Assembly: GCA_025360235.1 (NCBI GenBank)
Contig: JANYCO010000422.1
Span: 1 to 6,305 of the forward strand
Direction: 5' to 3'
DNA from: Cytophagales bacterium
GTDB lineage: Bacteria; Bacteroidota; Bacteroidia; Cytophagales; Cytophagaceae
Length of the DNA stretch: 6,305 bases
A program made the translations under genes and the position numbers. The stretch's first letter is position 1, and the number at the start of each line of letters is the position of its first letter. Positions 1 to 5,983 of this stretch are shown here, piece by piece. The notes under the pieces were generated by a model that was not told where the DNA came from, did not search any database, and saw only the letters and a list, made by a program, of their open reading frames with translations.

Positions 1-636
1 TTGAATAATTGAAAAAGAAAATGCAAAAAGTCCAAACATGCTAAATTTTGGAATATAATAAATGCTAAAACAAAAAACGATTACAGAAATCGCTGAAATA
101 CAGATGATAAGGAAGAGCCCAATTGAAGTCCCGAAAAATGATGGCCGCAGAACAATTCCCTTCGAATCTTTATTTACTTTCCTATTATATTCTGCAATTT
201 TATTATTTATTACTTCAATTAATAGTAATGTATTGTTGTCATTGTCAGTAATTTTGTTTTGTGGCAGGGAATATTCAATCTTTGATCCGGATAATAAATA
301 GAATATAATTGAATAAAATTTCGGACTTATAATTTCAACTGAATAACTTGAAATTTGGTCGAACGAAATTGTTTTATTTAATTCTGGGTTTGATTCTGAT
401 GAAATTATAAGTGCAGAATCCGAAATATGAAAATAAGACGGTTTATAAAAATATTTCTTAAATAAATAGCTTCCCACTGTCAGTAAGCTCGCGATTGAAA
501 TCATCGATAACCAACCAAGCACATTGCTATGTATAATTTTAACAGAGATTAATGCTAAAACTACTAATAGCAATCCGATCATAACAAAGCGAATGAAAAA
601 AGCCTTCCTTAATATAATCCACGATCTAAAGTTCAT
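1..636 (-). CDS. Membrane protein with possible PH-like domain, partial (C-terminus beyond left edge)
   Basis: The minus strand is open from an ATG at 634-636 to the window edge, giving 212 codons with no stop. The 3' end lies outside the window. An in-frame TGA lies about 60 bases upstream and no other ATG intervenes, so this start is well supported. The protein opens with a basic N-terminus (MNFRSWIILRKAFFIRF). Two hydrophobic segments follow at about residues 17-35 and 41-59. A polar, beta-rich stretch covers about 62-155, and a third strongly hydrophobic segment spans about 168-195. Two N-terminal membrane helices followed by a strand-rich region recall bacterial PH-like (YcxB/bPH) membrane proteins, but no diagnostic motif is visible and the fold is inference. 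It probably sits in the inner membrane. The function is unknown. The gene points away from the central operon, and a promoter candidate lies just upstream. Confidence 0.7.
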   Translation of the reverse strand, partial: MNFRSWIILRKAFFIRFVMIGLLLVVLALISVKIIHSNVLGWLSMISIASLLTVGSYLFKKYFYKPSYFHISDSALIISSESNPELNKTISFDQISSYSVEIISPKFYSIIFYLLSGSKIEYSLPQNKITDNDNNTLLLIEVINNKIAEYNRKVNKDSKGIVLRPSFFGTSIGLFLIICISAISVIVFCFSIYYIPKFSMFGLFAFSFSIIQ

Positions 637-679
637 AAAAATATTCTCGAATGAATAAGAATTCAATATAATAATTTTT

Positions 680-706
680 CAAAGGTAATAGTGAATTCAT
701 ATTCAA
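680..706 (-). promoter_or_regulatory. Candidate Bacteroidota promoter for the left-edge membrane protein gene
   Basis: Read on the minus strand, TACCTTTG at 687-680 matches the Bacteroidota -7 consensus TAnnTTTG exactly. A TTG at 706-704 sits 16 bases upstream, in the place of the -33 element; this spacing is slightly shorter than usual. Transcription would start near 674, giving a leader of roughly 38 bases before the ATG at 636. The match is short and the region is AT-rich, so chance is possible. Confidence 0.4.
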
Positions 707-721
707 TTTTGATTTTATCTA

Positions 722-977
722 TTACCATGACCCGCCAGGATCAGGATGTGTTTCTTCCCAGAATTCCCACAGGTCAAATCCAACAGCGCCTATCGCGATA
801 GCCACTTTACCTATACCAGTAAGCATGCTGGCGCCAATAATGACAGATGCTATTATGGTTGCCCAGTCTCCATTGTCAAGATCATCCCATCCATTTCCGT
901 ATCTATCATAGTCTCCTATTACCCTTTAAAGCGGCCGCACCTAATCCTACAATAGCTGCGGATCGGACACAGGTCAC
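722..977 (-). pseudogene. Frameshifted small Gly/Ala-rich peptide gene remnant, bacteriocin-like
   Basis: The minus strand from 925 to a TAA at 722-724 is open for 67 codons. It encodes an acidic, aromatic stretch (GDYDRYGNGWDDLDNGDW), a Gly/Ala/Ile-rich hydrophobic stretch (IIASVIIGASMLTGIGK, then VAIAIGAVGF) and the tail DLWEFWEETHPDPGGSW. No start codon exists at its upstream end: a TAA at 926-928 closes the frame, and the first ATG lies mid-segment. The adjacent frame upstream (about 977 to 909) reads VTCVRSAAIVGLGAAALKG, then stops at TGA 906-908. Removing one base in the overlap at 909-925 would join both into one peptide of similar composition. Even then only a GTG (975-977) offers a start, and a TAA at 1020-1022 closes the frame, so any leader is missing. 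Composition and size resemble small bacteriocin-like peptides, but no family is recognised. A sequencing error is possible. This remnant is the only gene-like content between 637 and 1093. Confidence 0.4.
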
Positions 978-1011
978 ACAATTAGTAATTAGGTAAAATG
1001 GTGGATAGGAA

Positions 1012-1040
1012 AGGGGGGTTTACCCCCTGTCTTCTTTTTC
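1012..1040 (+). terminator. G/C hairpin with pyrimidine-rich tail, terminator-like
   Basis: Positions 1012-1017 (AGGGGG) pair perfectly with 1023-1028 (CCCCCT) around a five-base loop. On the plus strand a T-rich run (CTTCTTTTTC, 1031-1040) follows. This is the shape of an intrinsic terminator reading rightwards, but no plus-strand gene lies to its left. It could insulate the downstream operon, act as a leader hairpin, or be part of the decayed gene on the other strand. Confidence 0.35.
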
Positions 1041-1093
1041 CGCCTAATTAGTTTATAGATTGTATAATTATTAACAATTTAAACGAAAAACTA

Positions 1094-1426
1094 ATGAAAA
1101 GACAATTTGTAGTCATCGTGGTATGTTCAATGCTGATGAGCGTTTGCTCATTCGCCGCAAAGGTGGGCAGTACAGCCACTAAACCGAATTCCTTTTCGCT
1201 TTCTAAAAATGTGGTTAAAAAGAACCTTCCCGTTAAGCGAAATAAAAAGACAATTATCACTAAAGACCAAATTTGCAGTTGTTTCTATGTTGGAGCAACC
1301 TTTCCCGGATGTATTGGTAGCTACAGCGGTGAGGTATGTGCTGATAATCAGTCTCAAATCGATGGCGCGGTAGCCTTTCTCCAAGACTTATTATGGTGGA
1401 TGTGTGTTATTGAATTACTAGGCTAA
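1094..1426 (+). CDS. Small secreted Cys-containing peptide, family unknown
   Basis: This gene encodes 110 residues. Residues 1-22 form a typical Sec signal peptide: a basic start (MKRQ), a hydrophobic core (FVVIVVCSMLMSVC) and a likely signal peptidase I site near SFA/AK. Residues 23-57 are polar and lysine-rich, with KK at 42-43 and 51-52 and KR at 48-49. The last 50 residues hold five cysteines (61, 63, 73, 82, 104), begin CSCFYVGATFPGC and end in a hydrophobic, tryptophan-containing tail (LLWWMCVIELLG). The layout suggests an exported precursor with a basic propeptide and a compact disulfide-bonded C-terminal part; processing is inferred. The A-rich sequence before the ATG, without a Shine-Dalgarno motif, is normal for Bacteroidota. 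It is the first gene of a same-strand set with a GLPGLI protein and an outer-membrane barrel. No clear promoter is visible; TAGATTG at 1056-1062 is only a weak partial match. I do not recognise a homologue. Confidence 0.72.
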   Translation: MKRQFVVIVVCSMLMSVCSFAAKVGSTATKPNSFSLSKNVVKKNLPVKRNKKTIITKDQICSCFYVGATFPGCIGSYSGEVCADNQSQIDGAVAFLQDLLWWMCVIELLG

Positions 1427-1431
1427 TAGTT

Positions 1432-1465
1432 AATTGGAGAGATATTTAATCATATTTCTCCAATT
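1432..1465 (+). terminator. Intercistronic hairpin, possible partial terminator or RNA stabiliser
   Basis: AATTGGAGA (1432-1440) pairs perfectly with TCTCCAATT (1457-1465). The stem continues inward with five more pairs (1441-1445 with 1452-1456, one of them G-U) and closes on a six-base loop, giving about 14 pairs. An AT-rich run (TATTCTAAATTTATA) follows. It starts six bases after the peptide stop and ends 27 bases before the next ATG. It could terminate part of the transcripts or protect the 3' end of a short peptide mRNA; both would raise peptide output relative to the downstream genes. That role is inference. Confidence 0.5.
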
Positions 1466-1492
1466 TATTCTAAATTTATAGCAATTAATTAT

Positions 1493-2362
1493 ATGGTATA
1501 CAAAAGAGCATTTCGAATATTTATTTTTATAATAATTGCAAATAATTGCCAGGGTCAGTCCAAAAATGTGATGGATACTGCAGTATATAAAGCCTTGTAC
1601 TCGTTTGAATACATAAAGGATACCAATAAGCTAAGTTTTACAATGTATCAGGAGAACATGGCACTATACATAGGTAAATCAAATTCATCCTATCGAAGTG
1701 ATCAATACGAATCTATTGCGGTAAGGCGCGAAGAGTTTAAAACAGCTTTAGCAGCCCAAAAAAATGCAGGAGGAAATATCAATTTTCAGGCACCAAATTC
1801 AACAGGAGCAAATCCAAGTCCGGAAGAAATAATTAACGCTGGTTTTACTGACTTACGTATAAGGATCATCATGCCGGAAAACGCTATTTATTTTAATGAT
1901 TCAACAACCAGAATAAACTGGACTATTGCGGATGATACGGCTCGAATCGGAACATTTTTATGTAGCAAAGCTTATGGCGTATTCAGAGGTAGAAAGTATA
2001 CAGCTTGGTTCGCACCGCAAATACCTATTAGTGCAGGCCCTTGGAAGCTTGCTGGATTGCCTGGCTTAATTCTTGAAGCCGTAGATTCTTCGCAAACGAT
2101 AAAATTCAGATTTTTGTCATTTGAGAATACTTCTTTCAGCCCGAAATCTATTGTCAATGTCAAATCAGAGAGTGATAAACAAATTTTAAAAACTGATTAT
2201 CGAAAAATGGTAGCTGCAATGGCATCAGACCCGATCAAGTATATAGAAACCTTAGCGGCCAGCAGAGGAATTAAAATGACACTTAGTACCATTAATGGGC
2301 TACCCGCAGAAAACTTTAAACGGGCGAAAAATAAAAATCCTATGGAAATTAGTGAAAAATAA
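1493..2362 (+). CDS. GLPGLI family secreted protein
   Basis: This 289-residue protein carries the family signature (TIGR01200-type): LAGLPGLILEA, with GLPGLI at residues 188-193. The surrounding conserved context is present too: FRGRKYTAWFAPQIPI (164-179), GPWKLAG (182-188), and NPMEI near the C-terminus. Residues 1-22 (MVYKRAFRIFIFIIIANNCQ and on) form a signal peptide; the cysteine at 19 does not sit in a good lipobox, so export to the periplasm or cell surface as a non-lipoprotein is more likely. Length fits the family, so the gene looks complete. GLPGLI proteins are a Bacteroidota family without an established biochemical activity and are commonly found beside outer-membrane receptor genes with carboxypeptidase-like regulatory domains. 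That is the case here: the barrel gene starts 41 bases downstream. Co-transcription with the peptide gene upstream is likely, though a hairpin separates them. A role as periplasmic partner of the barrel is inference. Confidence 0.93.
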   Translation: MVYKRAFRIFIFIIIANNCQGQSKNVMDTAVYKALYSFEYIKDTNKLSFTMYQENMALYIGKSNSSYRSDQYESIAVRREEFKTALAAQKNAGGNINFQAPNSTGANPSPEEIINAGFTDLRIRIIMPENAIYFNDSTTRINWTIADDTARIGTFLCSKAYGVFRGRKYTAWFAPQIPISAGPWKLAGLPGLILEAVDSSQTIKFRFLSFENTSFSPKSIVNVKSESDKQILKTDYRKMVAAMASDPIKYIETLAASRGIKMTLSTINGLPAENFKRAKNKNPMEISEK

Positions 2363-2403
2363 AGGAGGATTCTATAACTTATCCCAAAGTTTAAACAATT
2401 AAA

Positions 2404-5079
2404 TTGAAATATTATTTCCATAGATTTCTTATTGTTGCAATCCTATGCCTGCTTTTTCTCAGTTCATATTGTCAAATTTACATTAGGGGTCAAATAACTG
2501 ACAGTGTCAGCAAACCTGTTGCATTTGGAAACATCATACTCAAAAAAGACAAAAGAACGATTAGCTATGCTGTCAGTGATGTCCAAGGCAATTTTTACAT
2601 CAGATACTCCGATACAATTATCAACAGCAAACTCTTCTTACAAATTTCTGCACTTGGCTACAGAGCTTCAATAATATATATTACAGATTCCCAACAATTC
2701 ATTTCATCCATATTGAACCACACCAGTGAAAAGCTGCCCGATGTAAAGGTTAATAGTAGGCCATTTGTTAGATCTAATGGTGATACGCTGACCTATAATG
2801 CTAACCAATTTGTAGAAAAACAAGATCGATCATTAGGTGACATTTTGAAAAAAATTCCAGGAATTGATGTCAGTGAAGACGGAAAAATCTCATTTAATGG
2901 AAAAGCCATTTCTAATTTCTATATTGATGGCGATAATCTTCTTGATGATAAATACAATATTGCGACCAATAGTATACAATCAACTATGGTCGACAAAATT
3001 CAGGTACTTGAAAGACACCAGCCCATAAAAGTTTTAAAGAACATTACCCGGAGCAATCAGGTTGCCATGAATATAATCCTAAAGGATAGTGCAAGGCTCA
3101 AAGTGTCAACTCATGAAGAAATAGGAGTTGGCATACCTGATGTATACGATGGTACCATCAATATGCTTTCATTTAAACGTAAATACAAAGCAATCAATTC
3201 TTTTAAAATGAATAATGCGGGTTCAGACCTTTCGGACGATCTCGCCTCCCACAACCTTGCAGACTATCTCAAAAGAATAGAAAATGATGCCCCGGATCCT
3301 CTTTTGAGCCTAAATTCAATCGGAACACCACAAATATTAAAGCGACGGTATCTGTTCAATGAATCACAAATGGTAAATGTAAACAACTTGGTTAATTATA
3401 AAAATAACAGCCAATTTAAAATGAATTTCAGTTACCTCCATGATATCCAGCAAAGAAACTTTAACAGTGATATTTCTTATTTTCTTACAAACGATTCAGT
3501 TATATTTTCAGAAGTTCAAAGATCGCGGCTGGAAACTAATCAGGTTAAAGGTCTGATAACGTTTAATAGAAACACCAATCATGTATATATCAATGATAAT
3601 TTTCAAGTAATTATTCAGAACGACAATGGAAAATCAGATTTCTCCAATTCGGTCATCACTGGAGATCAATGGCTTACGCAAAATTATCAAAATGTAAGTA
3701 ATGACTTCAATATCTTAAAAGTACTGAACAGTCATACCGTATTTGAAATCTATTCATACATTAATTATTTTAAACGACCGGAGAAGTTATTCATATACCC
3801 GGGGATAAATCCAGACGTCTTTAACAATGGTGCGTTATATAGAAATATCACACAAACAGTGGGTACGGAAGACTACATAATAAACAATTACGTGAACTTA
3901 CGATCCATGCACAATGGATTTTTGGTGAACTTTAAAGCTGGCTTCCTTGATCAAAATATGCAATTGCCATCCAGTATTTCCGTTACACAAAATGACTTAA
4001 CCACAAAATATGCTACCGATAGTTTTAGAAATGAATTAAAAGCCAGAAGTTTTAAATCGTATGGTCAGATCGATATTGAAATACCAGCCAGAAAGTTATT
4101 AACAACATTTAGTTTTCCATTTAACTACCAAACAATCAATTATTCAAATTTCTTACATCCAGCCGGATCTCAAATTACAAGATTATATACAAATCCATCT
4201 GTCCAGTTCAGGATTCAAACACCAGTAATTGTGTACATGCTCAGATATAACTATAACAGTAATAATGATGGAATAAAACAATTATATAGAGGTTTTATTT
4301 TGAAGAACTTTCAACAGCTTGACCAAAATCTTGCAGGTATTCAAGACCATTTTACTCATACAATATTTGGATCGCTTTCATATAGGGAGGACATAAAATT
4401 GCTGTTTGCTAATTTCAGTTTCATTTATTCGTCCGCTACAAATACTACCATAGCTAATTCCATATATTTTCCCAATCTTGTTAAAACTTCCTTCATCCCA
4501 TTTGAAAACCATACAGGGAACATTTTATTTTCAACAGGAGTGAGCAAATATATTTTTTCAGCGAAATCAACCCTTGCAGTTAATGGCAGTTATCAGATTG
4601 GACGATGGAATCAACTTCAGCAAAATATTTTACTGAACTTTAATAATGTAAAAACATCACTCTCGCTATCGCTTAGTAGCAAGTTGTTTACCTGGATCAG
4701 TTCAAACTATACCCTGCGTTTCGTTAGTAACCGAATTGTTAATATAGACAATTCAGCTAAGTCTATGGGGACTGGGGGTGATTATTTAAAAAATCAACTG
4801 CAAATGACGATATCCGCGTCTGACAACATTTATTTTAAATTAGCAGGAGAATACAATTCTTTATTGCAAACTACATCCAACAAAATCAATTATTTTTTTG
4901 GTGACTTTTCCTTAAACTTTAAGTTGGTTAATATAAAAGCGGATCTTGTCCTTTCTGTCGATAATTTTACAAACGAAACAAACTATACATCATTTAGTAT
5001 CACAGGCAATAGTTTATCCCGAAGTCAATATATGATCCGTCCCAGGACCGTTCTATGCAAGCTTATTTTTAATCTATAA
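2404..5079 (+). CDS. Outer-membrane beta-barrel protein with carboxypeptidase-like regulatory domain (TonB-receptor-like)
   Basis: This 891-residue protein starts with a signal peptide (about 1-24: basic KYYFHR, hydrophobic core, ending SSYCQ). A carboxypeptidase-D-regulatory-like beta-sandwich follows at about 26-94 (IRGQITDSVSKPVAFGNIIL through ALGYRASI). Residues about 112-232 look like a plug domain (LPDVKV, GDTLTYNANQF, LGDILKKIPGIDV, SFNGKAISNFYIDG). The remainder, rich in alternating aromatic and polar residues, fits a beta-barrel ending in LCKLIFNL. It probably sits in the outer membrane and moves or binds a specific ligand. No SusD-type gene adjoins it and I see no obvious TonB box, so it is not a standard SusC. 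The start is TTG: an in-frame TAA lies 12 bases upstream and the signal peptide begins right after the TTG, so a later ATG would remove it. The 3' end overlaps the convergent response regulator gene by 11 bp. It forms a probable operon with the GLPGLI gene. Confidence 0.9.
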   Translation: MKYYFHRFLIVAILCLLFLSSYCQIYIRGQITDSVSKPVAFGNIILKKDKRTISYAVSDVQGNFYIRYSDTIINSKLFLQISALGYRASIIYITDSQQFISSILNHTSEKLPDVKVNSRPFVRSNGDTLTYNANQFVEKQDRSLGDILKKIPGIDVSEDGKISFNGKAISNFYIDGDNLLDDKYNIATNSIQSTMVDKIQVLERHQPIKVLKNITRSNQVAMNIILKDSARLKVSTHEEIGVGIPDVYDGTINMLSFKRKYKAINSFKMNNAGSDLSDDLASHNLADYLKRIENDAPDPLLSLNSIGTPQILKRRYLFNESQMVNVNNLVNYKNNSQFKMNFSYLHDIQQRNFNSDISYFLTNDSVIFSEVQRSRLETNQVKGLITFNRNTNHVYINDNFQVIIQNDNGKSDFSNSVITGDQWLTQNYQNVSNDFNILKVLNSHTVFEIYSYINYFKRPEKLFIYPGINPDVFNNGALYRNITQTVGTEDYIINNYVNLRSMHNGFLVNFKAGFLDQNMQLPSSISVTQNDLTTKYATDSFRNELKARSFKSYGQIDIEIPARKLLTTFSFPFNYQTINYSNFLHPAGSQITRLYTNPSVQFRIQTPVIVYMLRYNYNSNNDGIKQLYRGFILKNFQQLDQNLAGIQDHFTHTIFGSLSYREDIKLLFANFSFIYSSATNTTIANSIYFPNLVKTSFIPFENHTGNILFSTGVSKYIFSAKSTLAVNGSYQIGRWNQLQQNILLNFNNVKTSLSLSLSSKLFTWISSNYTLRFVSNRIVNIDNSAKSMGTGGDYLKNQLQMTISASDNIYFKLAGEYNSLLQTTSNKINYFFGDFSLNFKLVNIKADLVLSVDNFTNETNYTSFSITGNSLSRSQYMIRPRTVLCKLIFNL

Positions 5080-5737
5080 AAGTTAAATTTACTGTGTCTA
5101 GCAAACCAGTCAGAAACCCGTATACTATCAAAGTGGATCTGTTTGAAATTTTCAGCTTTTTAAAAAGGTTATCCCGATAATTCTCAATGGCTTTTTCCGT
5201 TTTTCCAATTCGGGCAGCGATTTCCTTATAAGTCAATCCAGTCGCGGCATATTTTATAAACGCTATCTCATTTTCTGTTAAATGTGATGTTCCATGGAAC
5301 CCGAGTTTGTAATTAATTGGTGGGCGTTCGAAGAAATCCTGTCTGACAGTATCACCAAAATATTTACCGCTTGTTGCCACTTCATTTATGGCTTCCAATA
5401 ATAAATTGGTATTGCTTCCTTTAGTAAGAAACGCCCGTGCTCCCTTGTGAATCATATGCCTTATCGTATTTTCATCAGACAAAAAACTGAATACAATCAC
5501 TTTAATAGATGGAAAATGCTCTCTAATAAGGTCAATTAAGGTCATTCCATTCATATTGGGCATAATCACATCCATTACAATAACCTGGGGGATATCGCCA
5601 CGGAAACGAAGCTGCTTAAAGAAGTCGACACCATCATTGGCTTCTAATACTACTTTTAAATTTGATTCTTTTTCAAGTAGTTGTTTAACCCCCATTCTTA
5701 TTGCACTATGGTCATCCACCAAACCTATTTTAATCAT
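5069..5737 (-). CDS. Response regulator, NarL/FixJ (LuxR-type HTH) family
   Basis: This 222-residue protein has a receiver domain at about 3-120. It shows the acidic pair D8-D9, the phospho-acceptor D56 (VIVMDVIMPNMNG), the conserved S84 and the lysine K106 (FLTKG). A LuxR-type helix-turn-helix follows at about 151-213 (LTENEIAFIKYAATGLTYKE, then IAARIGKTEKAIENYRDNLF). All key receiver residues are present, so phosphorylation by a sensor kinase and DNA binding are expected. Length is normal for the family and the start at 5737 gives the usual MIKIGLVDDH opening. No histidine kinase gene lies in the window; the partner must be elsewhere or beyond it. The gene converges on the outer-membrane barrel gene and their ends overlap by 11 bp, so their transcripts could interfere. 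Two tandem dyads directly upstream may be binding sites for autoregulation. Its targets are unknown; control of the neighbouring operon is only a possibility. Confidence 0.95.
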   Translation of the reverse strand: MIKIGLVDDHSAIRMGVKQLLEKESNLKVVLEANDGVDFFKQLRFRGDIPQVIVMDVIMPNMNGMTLIDLIREHFPSIKVIVFSFLSDENTIRHMIHKGARAFLTKGSNTNLLLEAINEVATSGKYFGDTVRQDFFERPPINYKLGFHGTSHLTENEIAFIKYAATGLTYKEIAARIGKTEKAIENYRDNLFKKLKISNRSTLIVYGFLTGLLDTVNLTFID

Positions 5738-5754
5738 AAGGCTAGTTAAAAAGC

Positions 5755-5817
5755 GATTGATACATATTAGGTGTCAATCATCTATTGATAAATAATTGAT
5801 AAAATCCTGTGACAATC
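5755..5817 (-). promoter_or_regulatory. Two tandem imperfect dyads, candidate operators of the response regulator gene
   Basis: On the plus strand, copy A is GATTGATA (5755-5762), 8 bases, GTGTCAATC (5771-5779). Copy B is AATTGATA (5794-5801), 7 bases, GTGACAATC (5809-5817). The half-sites are inverted relative to each other (ATTGATA against TGTCAAT), and the two copies are direct repeats about 38-39 bp apart. A further lone ATTGATA lies at 5784-5790. Copy A begins 18 bases before the response regulator ATG, which suits a repressing or autoregulatory site. No exact promoter consensus is visible close by. Confidence 0.45.
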
Positions 5818-5851
5818 AAATTCTAGAGGTAGAGTACTGACGGATTGTTAA

Positions 5852-5924
5852 ATACAAAATATTACTAATTATAGGCATTTGACAAACAAAATTAGTAAAA
5901 TGCATTCACCATTATATTTTGTAT
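5852..5924. repeat. Nested AT-rich inverted repeat between response regulator and PLD-like genes
   Basis: An outer perfect 11-bp pair, ATACAAAATAT (5852-5862) and ATATTTTGTAT (5914-5924), encloses an inner perfect 9-bp pair, TTACTAATT (5862-5870) and AATTAGTAA (5890-5898). The left arms are contiguous; the right arms are separated by 15 bases. An alternative pair, GCATTT (5875-5880) with AAATGC (5898-5903), overlaps the inner stem. The structure lies 60 bases downstream of the PLD-like gene's stop and so could be the 3' end of its transcript, but no U-rich tail follows on that strand. An exact TAnnTTTG match (TAATTTTG, 5894-5887, minus) falls inside it without a recognisable -33 partner. Confidence 0.45.
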
Positions 5925-5983
5925 ACCAGCACGTTTCACGCTTAATTTATTTACAATTACAATAAAGTATCATTCCTTTGCAG

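Noticed and set aside
62..301. A 79-codon plus-strand open frame with a hydrophobic stretch
   Set aside because: It lies entirely antisense to the longer open minus-strand membrane protein, whose frame is uninterrupted over 212 codons and has a good start and promoter candidate.
746..955. A 69-codon plus-strand open frame
   Set aside because: It is antisense to the Gly/Ala-rich remnant in the mirrored frame; its predicted protein is compositionally odd and lacks family features.
1056..1062. TAGATTG as a -7 promoter element for the peptide operon
   Set aside because: It only partly fits TAnnTTTG and no TTG sits at a suitable -33 distance; position alone is not enough.
2404..5079. SusC/SusD-type glycan uptake locus
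   Set aside because: No SusD-like gene or glycan-degrading enzyme adjoins the barrel gene, it is shorter than typical SusC proteins, and its partner is a GLPGLI protein.
5156..5167. Perfect 12-bp palindrome CTTTTTAAAAAG, possible bidirectional terminator for the convergent genes
   Set aside because: It lies within the response regulator's helix-turn-helix coding sequence (codons for Leu-Phe-Lys-Lys-Leu), has no G/C stem, and is explained by codon content.
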